NCBI GenBank assembly: GCA_034423115.1
Contig: DAOUJD010000033.1
Location: 1-64,000, forward strand
From: Bin87 sp034423115
GTDB lineage: Bacteria > Chloroflexota > Dehalococcoidia > Lucifugimonadales > UBA3495
Direction: 5' to 3'
DNA length: 64,000 bases
Shown in pieces: positions 34,784-43,425 of this stretch; position 1 is the first letter of the stretch; every line of letters starts with the position of its first letter. Both the position numbers and the translations under genes were made by a program. The notes beneath the pieces were generated by a model, which did not search any database, had not been told where the DNA came from, and worked only from the letters and a program-made list of their open reading frames with translations.

Positions 34784-36187
34784 CTACGAGTCGTCGCCGG
34801 CAGCAGGGGCCGGAGCGGGCGCGGAGACCGTGGGTGTGGCTTCGGGGGTGGTCGGAATTTGCGGACGCTTGGCGAACAGGAAGCAGACGCCGCCGGCGTA
34901 GTTGAATCCGGCCAGCACCAGGAAGGCGACGGTGTACGTGCCGGTCCAGTCGTACATGTAACCGGCGAAGGGGCTGGAAATCAGCAGCAGGCCGTTCATG
35001 GGAATGGTGCTGATGCCCAGGATCTTGCCGAAGTTGCCGCGGCCGAAATACTCGCCCCTGATGGACGTGGTCAGCGGGTTGCGGCCGCCGAACCCTACTC
35101 CGAATATCACGGCGAAGGCGTAGAACATCCATAACTCGCTGCTGAAGGTGAGCAGCACCACCGCGCTGGCCTGGATGATGGTGAACACGAACAGGCCGAT
35201 GCGCTTGGGGAACCGGTCGCCGACGTAGCCGCCCAGGGGCTGGGCAAACATGGACATGATGGTGTAGAGGATCACCACCGTGCCGGCGTATTCCTGGAGT
35301 CCCTCGTCCTTGAGGAGCAGGCCGAGGTGGGTGAAGATGGCCAGGATGATCATGCTGGTCATGCCGTGGCCGACGGCGATGAGCCAGAATGCCGGCGTGC
35401 GTACCGCCTGCTGTGCGGTGAGTCCCTGGGGCTGGGTTTGGGCCGCTGCGCCGCGCCGGGTCTGCGGCGTGTTCGTGCCCTCGGCCTGGAGTCCCATGTC
35501 CTCGGGCCGGTTGCGGATGAGGTAGGACAGGGGGAACGCCACCGCTAGGATGAGAATGGCGATAATGAGGGCGACGTTTTCCCACCCGATGGCGCGGCCG
35601 ACGTTCAGGGTGATACCGGTGAAGGGGACGCCCACGCTGCCATTGATGCCCAGGTCGATGAGGGGGATGACGATGAGCGCGCCGCCGCGGCTCATGAAGT
35701 TGGCCCAGCCCATTGCGGAGGCCATGCGGCGGGAGAACCAGTTGTTGATGGTGGTCATCATGGGCACCCAGCTGCCCATGCCTTGGCCGGCGGCCATCAC
35801 CATGTAGGCCACGTAGAACATGTAGAGGGGCGCGACGGGCCAGAAGCCGGCGTCGATCTGCCAAAAGATCAGGAACCCGAGGCCCAGGATGATGAACCCG
35901 ATGAGGACCATCTTGCGGCCCCCGAGCTTGTCGGTGAGGTAGCCCTCCAACGGGCCCATGAGGCCGCCCTCGATGCGGGTGAGGGTCAGGGCTAGCGACA
36001 GTTGCCCGCGGGGCCAACTGAACTGGTTCTCCAGCGCGACGGCCCAGAGGGTCATGGCGTGGAACAGCGGGACGGTAGCGATCGTCATCACGAAACCGGT
36101 CGCGAAGACGATGTACCAGCCGTAGTAGATGTTGGGCCGGCGGAATCCGAAACGCGAACCGCCGGACGGCGGCGCCTGGGTGGTCAT
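34784..36187 (-). CDS. MFS permease (monocarboxylate/oxalate-type)
   Basis: YYGWYIVFATGFVMTIATVPLFHAM and later ..EGYLTDKLGGRKMVLIGF are MFS features. Twelve spans in 467 residues are split by a central loop rich in Gln/Thr (QAEGTNTPQTRRGAAAQTQPQG). The C-terminal tail is acidic and Pro/Ala-rich. No ribosome site is evident, so the transcript may be leaderless or the start slightly different. The substrate is unknown. Confidence 0.88.
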   Translation of the reverse strand: MTTQAPPSGGSRFGFRRPNIYYGWYIVFATGFVMTIATVPLFHAMTLWAVALENQFSWPRGQLSLALTLTRIEGGLMGPLEGYLTDKLGGRKMVLIGFIILGLGFLIFWQIDAGFWPVAPLYMFYVAYMVMAAGQGMGSWVPMMTTINNWFSRRMASAMGWANFMSRGGALIVIPLIDLGINGSVGVPFTGITLNVGRAIGWENVALIIAILILAVAFPLSYLIRNRPEDMGLQAEGTNTPQTRRGAAAQTQPQGLTAQQAVRTPAFWLIAVGHGMTSMIILAIFTHLGLLLKDEGLQEYAGTVVILYTIMSMFAQPLGGYVGDRFPKRIGLFVFTIIQASAVVLLTFSSELWMFYAFAVIFGVGFGGRNPLTTSIRGEYFGRGNFGKILGISTIPMNGLLLISSPFAGYMYDWTGTYTVAFLVLAGFNYAGGVCFLFAKRPQIPTTPEATPTVSAPAPAPAAGDDS

Positions 36188-36266
36188 GACAAAAGCGCAA
36201 AAATAGCGTCCGCGCCGGGCGGATCCACCAGAGGTGGACCGGAGGCGGACGGTTACGTAGCGACGC

Positions 36267-36494
36267 TTATTCTACGCCTTTTGGGAATATGGGCACAAGG
36301 CATAATGTGTGATGACGAATATCACGGGATACGCCTGTTGGTATCGTTGGAGAGGCGGTGTTGATCGGTGCCTTGCGACGCTTGGGGTGGTGCCCGCACT
36401 GGAGGCAGATCCAGTCGGAATCGCGGCGGTTCTCAAAATTCACGTAGAGGTCGCCGCCGCAACGCCGGCAGCCTCGAAAGACATATCTGGTCAA
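36267..36494 (-). CDS. Small zinc-ribbon protein
   Basis: The TTG start at 36494 has AGGAG 6 bases upstream. CRRCGG (residues 9-14) and CLQCG (about residues 30-34) form a two-knuckle zinc ribbon in a protein of 75 residues; a short linker VNFENRRDSDWI separates them. Function is unknown; nucleic-acid binding is possible. Confidence 0.6.
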   Translation of the reverse strand: MTRYVFRGCRRCGGDLYVNFENRRDSDWICLQCGHHPKRRKAPINTASPTIPTGVSRDIRHHTLCLVPIFPKGVE

Positions 36495-36674
36495 GAGTGG
36501 CTCCTGTAACCGTAGTTGGGATTTTTCGCCCTCCTATCAGTTTTGGAGCAGCAGGATCATAATAGTATATGTGTTCGCTTTTGGTGAAGGGCGTAGTGTC
36601 ACTGCGTTGACATATATAACGACAAATGACACGATTGGCGCATACAGAGTCACCCATGGGAGTACAATAGACCC

Positions 36675-37124
36675 ATGCCGCCCGCCACCTACACGGAAGC
36701 GCCCGCGTTGCGGAACGAACGCATCGGAAAGCACCTGGCAAAATGCCGGGAATACTGGCTGAAGTGTCCGGCCTACCTGGAGGAAGGCGACCTGTGCCAG
36801 GCGGGAGAGAAGGCGTGGGGTGCCGTGGCGCAGATGACCAAAGCGGTGGCCAGCGAACGGGGTTGGCGGCATTTCCTGCATCGAGAACTGCTGGCGGCGA
36901 TCAGGCAGATTGCCGACGAGTCGGATGACCACATCACGATCCGCGAGTCCATAGAGTTAGTGCGGTCGATGCACCCCGAATCCTATGAAGTGAACCTGGA
37001 TCGGATCACAGTGGAAATGGGCATGGCCCGGGCTGCGATACTGCTGGAAACGTTCTGGCAGTTGTTGCCGGAGCACCACACGGGCGGGATGTCGTTCGGG
37101 GAGTGGCTGGCGCAGGCGGACTGA
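36675..37124 (+). CDS. HEPN/PaREP1-like small helical protein (paralogue 3 of 3)
   Basis: CREYWLKCPAYLEEGDLCQAGEKAWGAVAQMTKAVASERGW is closely parallel to the 13.4-kb protein. SMHPESYEVNLDRITVEMGMARAAILLETFWQLL replaces the LHGNFYQ block. A TACAAT box (36663-36668) lies only 6 bases before the ATG and no ribosome site is visible, which suggests a leaderless mRNA. It ends 9 bases before the convergent MFS gene. Confidence 0.62.
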   Translation: MPPATYTEAPALRNERIGKHLAKCREYWLKCPAYLEEGDLCQAGEKAWGAVAQMTKAVASERGWRHFLHRELLAAIRQIADESDDHITIRESIELVRSMHPESYEVNLDRITVEMGMARAAILLETFWQLLPEHHTGGMSFGEWLAQAD

Positions 37125-37133
37125 GGGAACGTC

Positions 37134-38420
37134 TCAGGCGGGGACGGTTTGGCGGCGGCGGCCGATGAAGTCTGCGGCCCACATCGCGATGATGGACCCG
37201 AAGGTCATGCCGGCGGAGACGATGAACGCCTGGATGTAGTCGCCCTGCAGGTCGAACATGATGCCGCCGATGATGGGGCCGAGGAATATCGCGGAGCCCC
37301 GTCCCATCTCGACGAACCCCATCACCGTGCCCAGGGAATCGGCGGGAAAGAGGTCGGCGGCCTTGGCGCCCACGATGAGGCCGCTGATGCCATCGGTGAC
37401 GCCGGCAAAAAACACGTAGATCGCAAGGGGCCAGAAGCTGATGCCGTCGCCGAAATAGAGTACGAACAGGACGGACGCGGCCGCGATGCTCATGCCGACC
37501 GTGTACACCGACTCACGGCCCCAACGGTCGGTGGCCAGACCCACCAGCGGGCGGGCGAAGAGACTGACCAGACCCACCGCGCCCATGGTGTTGGCAGCCT
37601 GCTGCGCGGTGTAGCCGGCCAGCACGAAGAAGGCCACCAGGTGCACCCGTATCAACTGCACGCCCACGGAGCCGGTGATGCGGGTCAGCACCAGCAGCCA
37701 CATGGCTGGGTCGCGCACGGCACTGGCTAACGCCGGCGTACGCTGGCCGACCGGGTTGGAGTCCGGCTCGTCGGGTTGCACCCCGTCGGCAACAGGCTGC
37801 GGAGCGGTTGCAGAAACCTCGTGGGACAGTGATTCGGGGGCGCGGCGCTGGAGCAGGCCGTTGGGCACGGCGATCATCACGGCGAAGATGACGCCGAATA
37901 TGCGGTAGGCCCAACGCCAACCGACGGTGGTCACCAGGTATCCGGCCAGTGGGGCGAAGATGGCCTGTCCGATGGGATTGCCGCTGTCGGCCAGCCCCAG
38001 CATCCGCCCCCGGGTCTGCGGGAACCACGGGGCCAGCGTCGCCGTCATGGAGAAGGAAGAGATGCCGGTGTGGCCGATGCCGGAGAAAATCCCGTAGAAG
38101 ATGAACATCTGCCAGAGGTCGGTGGCATAGCTGGAGGCCACCCAGCCGAACAGGATGCACAGGCCGGCCAGGGGGAGCAGCACCCGCGCGCCCCACCGGT
38201 CCAGGAGGATGCCCAGGAACGGCGCGGACAAGGCGCCAATAAGGCCGGCCGTGGAAAACACGGCGGAGGTGTAGGTCGCGCTGCGGCCGAACGAATCCTT
38301 CAGGGCGTGGAAATAAACGGATTCGCTGTTCTTGGTGCCGCCCTCGATGGTCAGGTTGCCCAGGGACAGGACGAATACGACCCAACCATAGTGGAGGCGG
38401 GAGCGGGCGGCGGCAAGCAT
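37134..38420 (-). CDS. MFS permease
   Basis: ATG 38420 directly precedes LAAARSRLHYGWVVFVLSLGNLTIEG, the MFS N-terminus; 428 residues with 12 spans. A TATAAT lies 6 bases upstream on the coding strand (38425-38430), so the transcript may be leaderless, as at 36675. GILLDRWGARVLLPLAGL is the loop 2-3 motif. Substrate unknown; probably organic anions. Confidence 0.88.
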   Translation of the reverse strand: MLAAARSRLHYGWVVFVLSLGNLTIEGGTKNSESVYFHALKDSFGRSATYTSAVFSTAGLIGALSAPFLGILLDRWGARVLLPLAGLCILFGWVASSYATDLWQMFIFYGIFSGIGHTGISSFSMTATLAPWFPQTRGRMLGLADSGNPIGQAIFAPLAGYLVTTVGWRWAYRIFGVIFAVMIAVPNGLLQRRAPESLSHEVSATAPQPVADGVQPDEPDSNPVGQRTPALASAVRDPAMWLLVLTRITGSVGVQLIRVHLVAFFVLAGYTAQQAANTMGAVGLVSLFARPLVGLATDRWGRESVYTVGMSIAAASVLFVLYFGDGISFWPLAIYVFFAGVTDGISGLIVGAKAADLFPADSLGTVMGFVEMGRGSAIFLGPIIGGIMFDLQGDYIQAFIVSAGMTFGSIIAMWAADFIGRRRQTVPA

Positions 38421-38737
38421 CCGCCGATTATACACGCGGAAGCGCGGAGCGTTGTTGTAGGGACGGGCAGAATGACAAGGCCTTCCCAAAGTTGTGCGAT
38501 TGAAGTCTATCCGCTCGTCCTGAGCCTGTCGAAGGACGCGCTCATGGTTCTACAGGCTCACCATGAGCGGGACGTGTGGCGACTTTGGAAAGGCCCTGAT
38601 AGGTTCAACGGGATGGGGACGAGCAATCCTTCAGTTTCCAGGCGACGATCCCAAACCGTCATACCGGCGAAAGCCGGTATCCAGAAAACCGTTTCAAATG
38701 CGACCGTGATCGAGGCCGGTATTTCCCGGATTCCGGC
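38421..38737. other. Intergenic: MITE copy B and the start of a REP2 composite
   Basis: The gap holds the MITE-like element at 38477-38597. From about 38634 it holds the first part of a roughly 150-base REP2 composite that is homologous to 41812-41965 and continues into the next gene. No additional gene is seen. Confidence 0.65.
38477..38597. mobile_element. MITE-like element, copy B
   Basis: It begins AAGGCCTTCCCAAAGT and ends ACTTTGGAAAGGCCCT. The core consists of TCCTGAGCCTGTCGAAGGAC and, inverted, the ACAGGCTCACCATGAG unit. No clear flanking direct repeat is visible for this copy. Confidence 0.7.
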
Positions 38738-38785
38738 TCAAAGCCTGCCCCGTACCTGATACGGGGGCCGGAATGACGCGTTGGT
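38634..38785. repeat. REP2 composite, about 150 bp, copy 1
   Basis: A REP2 palindrome (38658-38684) is followed by a GGATTCCGGCTCAAAGCCTG block and CCGGAATGACG. The same order recurs at 41812-41965 with scattered differences. It overlaps the C-terminal codons of the minus-strand gene ending at 38738. Confidence 0.75.
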
Positions 38786-39031
38786 GGGCCGGCCCATGGC
38801 ATCGCCAATGCACGCACCGACATCAACCCAAACTTTCTTGATGGCTTCAGCTTCCGCCTCCATGCCGGAGGACCCGGCCAAGCGGCGCGCGCGCAAAGCT
38901 TGGTGAATCCTCATCAGGTCATCCGCATCGTATTGATTCAGCGCGCCGCCTATGTCCATGACCCGCGCCATGCCTTCCAGGAAACTGGGTCGGGCATGAT
39001 GGGTGCGGACAATGTGGCGCTTCGTTGCCAT
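38738..39031 (-). CDS. 97-residue protein, unknown; C-terminus formed by a repeat
   Basis: GGAGG lies upstream of ATG 39031. KRHIVRTHHARPSFLEGMARVMDIGGALNQYDADDLMRIHQALRARRLAGSS shows no known domain. Its last 14 or so codons run into the REP2 composite, so the original stop may have been replaced when the repeat inserted. It is a hypothetical gene. Confidence 0.5.
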   Translation of the reverse strand: MATKRHIVRTHHARPSFLEGMARVMDIGGALNQYDADDLMRIHQALRARRLAGSSGMEAEAEAIKKVWVDVGACIGDAMGRPTNASFRPPYQVRGRL

Positions 39032-39166
39032 TGTGGCTTTCCTCCGTCCAAATGAACGCACAATGTTCACGCAGTTGGCTGGTCAAAATGCCGCGTTGAT
39101 CAGGAAGAAAAGGCTATCACCGTGCTGAGACTCTGTCCACATTGGCCCTTCCAGCAAAGCCTATTT

Positions 39167-39478
39167 TCAACGTGATGTTAGTGTAACCCGTACGGTGCCA
39201 TCAGGTTCATGGACGTGATTGCCCAGCGCAACTTCGATGTTCTCCAAAGCGTCGAGGATGCGCTGCTGATTGGCTTTGACCTCAGCCATATCCTCTTGCA
39301 ACTTAGCCACATCCTCTTGCAACTCAGCCACGCTTATTCTCAGGCTGGAAACGTCTTCCTGGAGGTGCCGGGTGTCGTTATCCAGGCGCACGACAAAAAC
39401 CATTATAGCGATGATGGCCCCGGCGATGGGCAGAACCACCGGAGCGAGCGCTGAGATTCTTTGAATCCAACTGTCCAT
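39167..39478 (-). CDS. Membrane-anchored coiled-coil protein, unknown
   Basis: One N-terminal membrane span (LAPVVLPIAGAIIAIMVFVV) is followed by a heptad coiled coil (HLQEDVSSLRISVAELQEDVAKLQEDMAEVKANQQRILDALENI) and a short tail. The ELQEDVAKLQEDMAEVK stretch is an internal repeat like that in the 60.5-kb protein. Function unknown. Confidence 0.55.
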   Translation of the reverse strand: MDSWIQRISALAPVVLPIAGAIIAIMVFVVRLDNDTRHLQEDVSSLRISVAELQEDVAKLQEDMAEVKANQQRILDALENIEVALGNHVHEPDGTVRVTLTSR

Positions 39479-39690
39479 AATTCCGCGGAGGGCAACCGGG
39501 AGGCATCCCATCGCACCATGACAAGAGTACCACACTTAATATGCAGAATACGTTCAAGTACGTGCCCAAGCAGTCCAAATCCCACGCCTCCGGGAATAGC
39601 CTGAACCGCAATGACAAAGCGCCAACGCGTGGACCAACAACGTTGGTGTAACATGGGCAAATATCGACGCTGATTATTGGGAATAACGAT

Positions 39691-41421
39691 ATGACCACCA
39701 CCGACACCACACCCAACCGCCTCTACTTCGGCGACAACCTCGACATCCTGCGCCAGCACGTCGCCGACGAGTCGGTTGACCTGATCTACCTGGACCCGCC
39801 CTTCAACTCCAACGCCACCTACAACGTGCTGTTCCGCGAGCGGTCGGGCGAGGAATCGGCGGCGCAGATCACCGCCTTCGAGGACACCTGGCACTGGGGT
39901 TGGGAGTCGGAGACGGCCTACCAGGACGTGGTGACCCAGGGGCCGGAGAAGGTCGGCAGTCTGCTGTCCGCCCTGCGCCAGTTCCTGGGCCAGAACGACA
40001 TGATGGCCTACCTCACCATGATGGCCCAGCGCATGACCGAACTGCACCGCGTCCTCAAACCCACGGGCAGCATCTACCTCCACTGCGACCCGACGGCGAG
40101 CCACTATCTGAAACTGCTGCTGGATGCGGTGTTTGGGGCAACGAATTTTCGTAGTGAGATAGTTTGGAAAAGGACCAGTGCCCATAGCGATGCCAAACAA
40201 GGCCGTAAACAACATGGGCGTATCCACGATATCTTGCTGTATTACACAAAGAGCGCAGAATGGACTTGGAACGTCATATACACGCAATACGATCAAGAAT
40301 ACGTGGACAACTTTTATCGCCACGTAGAATCCGGTAACGGGCGCAGGTATCGGGTTGGTGATCTCACTGCCGCTAAACCGGGAGGAGACACTACATACGA
40401 GTGGAGGATCAAACGCCCCAAAGAAGGAGAATGGGAAGCTGATGTAACAAACGAATGGCAAACCCCACGGGCAGATTGGGAATACAAAGGAGTGCCACCC
40501 TATCAAGGCCGCTACTGGGCCTTTTCGCAAGAAAACATGAGGCAATTCGCACGCGAAGGCCGATTGGTTTATTCCAAATCAGGCACGCCCCAATACAAAC
40601 GGTATCTCGACGAAATGCCTGGGGTGCCGTTGCAAGACTGGTGGGATGACATTCGCCCCATAAGTCCGAGGGCCCGTGAGCGGCTCGGCTACCCGACGCA
40701 GAAGCCGGAGGCGCTGCTGGAGCGGATCATCAACGCCAGCAGCAACGAGGGCGACGTGGTGCTGGACCCCTTCTGCGGGTGCGGCACCGCCACCGTGGCC
40801 GCCGAGCGGCTCAACCGCCGCTGGATCGGCATCGACATCACCCACCTTGCCATCACGCTGGTGCGCCACCGCCTGCGGGACAGCTTCGGCGACGAGCTGC
40901 GGCCCTATGAGATCGTCGGGCAACCCACGGATACCGGCAGCGCGGGCGCCCTGGCCGAGCACGACCGCTACCAGTTCGAGTGGTGGGCGCTGGGCCTGGT
41001 GGACGCCCGGCCGGCCAACGACCGGCGACGGGGCGCGGACGCCGGCGTGGACGGCTACATCAACTTCTTCGACGACAACAGCGGCCGGCCCAAGCGCATC
41101 ATCGCGCAGGTGAAGAGCGGCCACGTCAACCGGGGGATGATCGCCACCCTGAAGGGCGACATGGAGCGGGAGCACGCGACGCTGGGGGTGTTCATCACGC
41201 TGCAACCACCAACGGAGCCCATGCGTCAGGAAGCGTTGTCCGCCGGCATCTACACGCCCGAGCACTTCCCCGACCAGCAGTACCCGCGCCTCCAGATCCT
41301 CACCATCGACCAACTGCTGGCCGGTGCCAGCGTGGCCTACCCGAGAGGCGGCGTGCCGGCCACGTTCCGGCAGGCGCCCCGCCGTCGCCGCAGCCAGGGC
41401 CAACAAAGCGCGCTCGTGTAG
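39691..41421 (+). CDS. Site-specific DNA methyltransferase fused to Mrr-like nuclease domain
   Basis: The order DPPFNSNATYNVLF (motif IV, near residue 33) before VVLDPFCGCGTATVAAERLNRRWIGIDI (motif I, near residue 355) is the beta-class N6-adenine/N4-cytosine arrangement of type III Mod-like enzymes. Between them, about residues 150-320 form the presumed target-recognition region. After residue 440, RRRGADAGVDGYINFFDDNSGRPKRIIAQVKSGH has the D..QxK signature of Mrr-type PD-(D/E)xK domains. The protein may therefore modify and cleave DNA on its own. The target region is visibly less GC-rich than the flanks. No separate restriction gene is adjacent. Confidence 0.85.
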   Translation: MTTTDTTPNRLYFGDNLDILRQHVADESVDLIYLDPPFNSNATYNVLFRERSGEESAAQITAFEDTWHWGWESETAYQDVVTQGPEKVGSLLSALRQFLGQNDMMAYLTMMAQRMTELHRVLKPTGSIYLHCDPTASHYLKLLLDAVFGATNFRSEIVWKRTSAHSDAKQGRKQHGRIHDILLYYTKSAEWTWNVIYTQYDQEYVDNFYRHVESGNGRRYRVGDLTAAKPGGDTTYEWRIKRPKEGEWEADVTNEWQTPRADWEYKGVPPYQGRYWAFSQENMRQFAREGRLVYSKSGTPQYKRYLDEMPGVPLQDWWDDIRPISPRARERLGYPTQKPEALLERIINASSNEGDVVLDPFCGCGTATVAAERLNRRWIGIDITHLAITLVRHRLRDSFGDELRPYEIVGQPTDTGSAGALAEHDRYQFEWWALGLVDARPANDRRRGADAGVDGYINFFDDNSGRPKRIIAQVKSGHVNRGMIATLKGDMEREHATLGVFITLQPPTEPMRQEALSAGIYTPEHFPDQQYPRLQILTIDQLLAGASVAYPRGGVPATFRQAPRRRRSQGQQSALV

Positions 41422-41496
41422 GTGAACACACAAAACGGTAGAGGCGAATCCGCCTGAGGCGGACTCGCCCCTGCGCGACCAGATACGGCGCCTGTA

Positions 41497-41518
41497 GGGG
41501 CGAGGCATGCCTCGCCCC
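41497..41518. repeat. REP3 perfect palindrome GGGGCGAGGCATGCCTCGCCCC core
   Basis: A 22-base perfect palindrome with no loop. It is duplicated at 42132-42153 as part of the longer direct repeat. Confidence 0.85.
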
Positions 41519-41565
41519 CACCCACGCCGACAACATCGAACGACCCCGATCCATCGAACCACCCT

Positions 41566-41729
41566 GATCCGATGACCAGGGCCATTCCAAAGTTACGTGA
41601 TCTTCTTGCATCCGCTCGTCCTGAGCTGCCGTAGGTCCGCCTGTGGCGAGTTGAAGGACGCGCTCGTGGTTCGACAGGCTCACCATGAGCGGGACGCATG
41701 GAGACTTTGAAAAGGCCCGATCCAATGAC
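41566..41729. mobile_element. MITE-like element, copy C, with empty-site duplicate in the window
   Basis: The element (41577-41718) starts AGGGCCATTCCAAAGT after one C and ends ACTTTGAAAAGGCCC. It is flanked by GATCCGATGAC (41566-41576) and GATCCAATGAC (41719-41729), an 11-bp duplication with one mismatch. The duplicated segment at 42103-42265 reads straight through the equivalent GACCCGATGACAC, giving the unoccupied site. The core holds REP1 halves. Confidence 0.88.
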
Positions 41730-41811
41730 ACTTCCCCCTTGCCCCTCATCTCCACCCATCCTTACCATTCAACTATCCAACCGTCCGAATCCAACGTAAC
41801 CGTTCAGGTTT

Positions 41812-41965
41812 GAGGTGACCATCCCAAACCCAAACCGTCATACCGGCGAAAGCCGGTATCCAAAAACCCTGGTCATCCGCAACCGTGAGCAGGGTAAAGA
41901 TTTCCTGAATGCCGGATCAAAGCCTGTCCCCTACCTGACACGGGGTGCGGAATGACGGGTTGAGT
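41812..41965. repeat. REP2 composite, copy 2
   Basis: It begins near CCCAAACCGTCATACCGG and ends GCGGAATGACGGGTTG. It parallels 38634-38785 over its length, with the REP2 hairpin at 41837-41861. Confidence 0.75.
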
Positions 41966-42102
41966 GCGAGAATACGTCGACGACTCTGATGCTTCCAACT
42001 TCACGCCGAAGACAGACGTTCTGCCCATCAAGGGAGAGGGGATAATTTAGGCGGTGCATCCTTCGACACGCTCAGGATGAGGTAGGGGCGAATAATTATT
42101 CG

Positions 42103-42265
42103 CCCGTGCGCGGCCAGATCCGGCGCCTGTAGGGGCGAGGCATGCCTCGCCCCCACCCACGCCGACAACATCGAACCACCCTGACCCGATGACACTCCCC
42201 CCTTGCCCCTACTCTCCATCCATCCGTACCATTAACTATCCAACCGCCCGAATCCAACCCGTCGC
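42103..42265. repeat. Direct repeat of 41461-41800 (without the MITE)
   Basis: The shared order is GGCCAGATCCGGCGCC, REP3 palindrome, CACCCACGCCGACAACATCGAA, ACCACCCTGAcCCGATGACAC, CCCCCTTGCCCC, CCATCC, TACCATT and ACTATCCAACCG. Part of the same sequence also occurs inverted at 55908-55961. Confidence 0.8.
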
Positions 42266-42310
42266 CCAACCCCATGCCAGTCCATTCGATTATCCACACG
42301 CACCGATGTA

Positions 42311-42347
42311 GTCCGCTCATGGTGAGCCTGTCGAACCACGAGCGGAC
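42311..42347. repeat. REP1 palindrome
   Basis: GTCCGCTCATGG..CCACGAGCGGAC encloses GAGCCTGTCGAA. It interrupts the leader of the 110-residue ORF relative to the 55-kb copy. Confidence 0.85.
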
Positions 42348-42684
42348 GGTTCGCTTACCAATATCCCGGATGGTATTTGCTGCTCGGATGATCAGATAAC
42401 CGAATGACCCTGCACCCCACACCAGTCCAATACCCAACTCCAAACGTCGCGCCCCCAAATCCTCCCATCAGCCCGCCAAAACCATCAAATCCGCCGCCAA
42501 AACCGCTCTCGCCGCCCCCATTTGCCCCCAAAACCCAACCCAACGCCCTACTCAAATAAACGGAAATGAGCGGAAATGAGCGGGATTTCGCCAAAATCGC
42601 CACCATCTCATCACAATACCCAATCCCATTCATCCCCTTTATCCCCTTTATCCATGTAAATACCCTCCCGTCAGAGGTAACCCC

Positions 42685-43017
42685 ATGACCCTCTCCCAAA
42701 TCCGCCGTCGCATCAACGCCCTCAAGCGCAGGTTCGCCCTGGAACTCACCATCATCAAGCTCCGACGCATCGCCGAAGCCGTCGCTGACCACTGGGATCC
42801 TTCCCAACCCCCCGAACCGGCTGAAGTCATCGAGCGCTTCGTCAAAGCCGGCTGCCGCCTCCCCACCTTCGCCAACCTCAGCCGCTACCTCAACCAAACC
42901 CAACGCCAGGGGGACATCCCTCACCCTGAAGACATCGTAATCAACCTGCTTCCCTGGATTGACGGCGACCGCTACCACAAATTCCTCCGCTGGGACCTTC
43001 CCGCCCCCGCGCGTTAG
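42685..43017 (+). CDS. 110-residue conserved protein, cassette copy 1
   Basis: GAGG precedes the ATG. The basic N-terminus (TLSQIRRRINALKRRFALELTIIKLRRIAEAVADHW) is helical; the rest contains PPEPAEVIERFVKAGCRLPTFANLSRYL and ends PWIDGDRYHKFLRWDLPAPAR. It is nearly identical to the protein at 55.3 kb. Both are preceded by a conserved leader of several hundred bases and lie among MITE and REP units. No known domain is recognised; the basic N-terminal helix could bind nucleic acid. Confidence 0.75.
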   Translation: MTLSQIRRRINALKRRFALELTIIKLRRIAEAVADHWDPSQPPEPAEVIERFVKAGCRLPTFANLSRYLNQTQRQGDIPHPEDIVINLLPWIDGDRYHKFLRWDLPAPAR

Positions 43018-43022
43018 CCATC

Positions 43023-43098
43023 CCCCCGCCGTCATCCCTGTCCCCCGCCGTCATCCCCACACCCCCACCGTCATTCCCACACCCCCACCGTCATTCCA
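43023..43098. repeat. Short tandem repeat, 4 units of about 19 bp
   Basis: CCCCCGCCGTCATCCC and CCCCACCGTCATTCCC variants follow each other directly after the cassette ORF. Unit length and sequence drift slightly. It is not a CRISPR array, because there are no spacers. Confidence 0.7.
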
Positions 43099-43228
43099 GA
43101 CTTGATCCGGAATCCACGAACGTCCTGCTGCCGCCAACGTTGGGTACGCCGGCATCTTCCGGATACCGCCCTGCGCCGGAACGACGGTTTAGCCGATTCA
43201 GCCCGGCAATCGAACGGTCCTGCCTTCC

Positions 43229-43348
43229 AGGGCCATTCCAAAGTGGCGGAATCCAACCAATCCGCTCGTCCTGAGCCTGTCGAAGGACGGTCCTCATGGT
43301 TCGACAGGCTCACCATGAACGGACGTTGGGCGACTTTGGAATGACCCT
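43229..43348. mobile_element. MITE-like element, copy D
   Basis: It begins AGGGCCATTCCAAAGT and ends ACTTTGGAATGACCCT. The adjacent octamers TGCCTTCC (left) and TGCCTGCC (right) differ at one base. The core contains CCTGAGCCTGTCGAAGG and the inverted ACAGGCTCACCATGA unit. Confidence 0.78.
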
Positions 43349-43425
43349 TGCCTGCCTCCGTGGTCCGGTGGTCGGTGTGCCGTATCGTATAATGCGGCCA
43401 TTCGATTTGCGGAGTCATCGCACCC

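Larger units (their letters stand above)
41422..42684. other. 1.26-kb repeat island and leader of the 110-residue ORF
   Basis: This gap contains REP3 palindromes (41497-41518, 42086-42105, 42132-42153), MITE copy C (41577-41718) and a REP2 composite (41812-41965). It also has a segment of about 160 bases present twice (41461-41800 interrupted by the MITE; 42103-42265 uninterrupted) and a REP1 unit (42311-42347). From about 42390 onward a C-rich leader homologous to that at 55.6-55.9 kb follows. No additional gene is visible. Confidence 0.75.
43018..43425. other. Intergenic: tandem repeats, REP2 remnants, MITE D, promoter region
   Basis: Four tandem units of about 19-20 bases of the CCCCCGCCGTCATCCC type (43023-43098) are followed by diverged REP2 sequences and MITE copy D (43229-43348). 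A TATAAT at 43388-43393 may serve the DUF1015 gene. Confidence 0.65.

Noticed and set aside
34674..36200. Long minus-strand frame of 508 residues over the MFS gene
   Set aside because: Arg/His/Pro-rich shadow of the real MFS frame (34784-36187), which has membrane spans and motifs.
36607..36635. Promoter with TTGACA at 36607
   Set aside because: The expected -10 position reads CACGAT, a poor match; the TACAAT at 36663 is better placed.
42390..42684. Retron or diversity-generating element for the leader plus ORF cassette
   Set aside because: No reverse transcriptase or template/variable repeat pair is present in the window.
43023..43098. CRISPR-like short repeats
   Set aside because: The units are directly adjacent, without spacers, and there are no cas genes.
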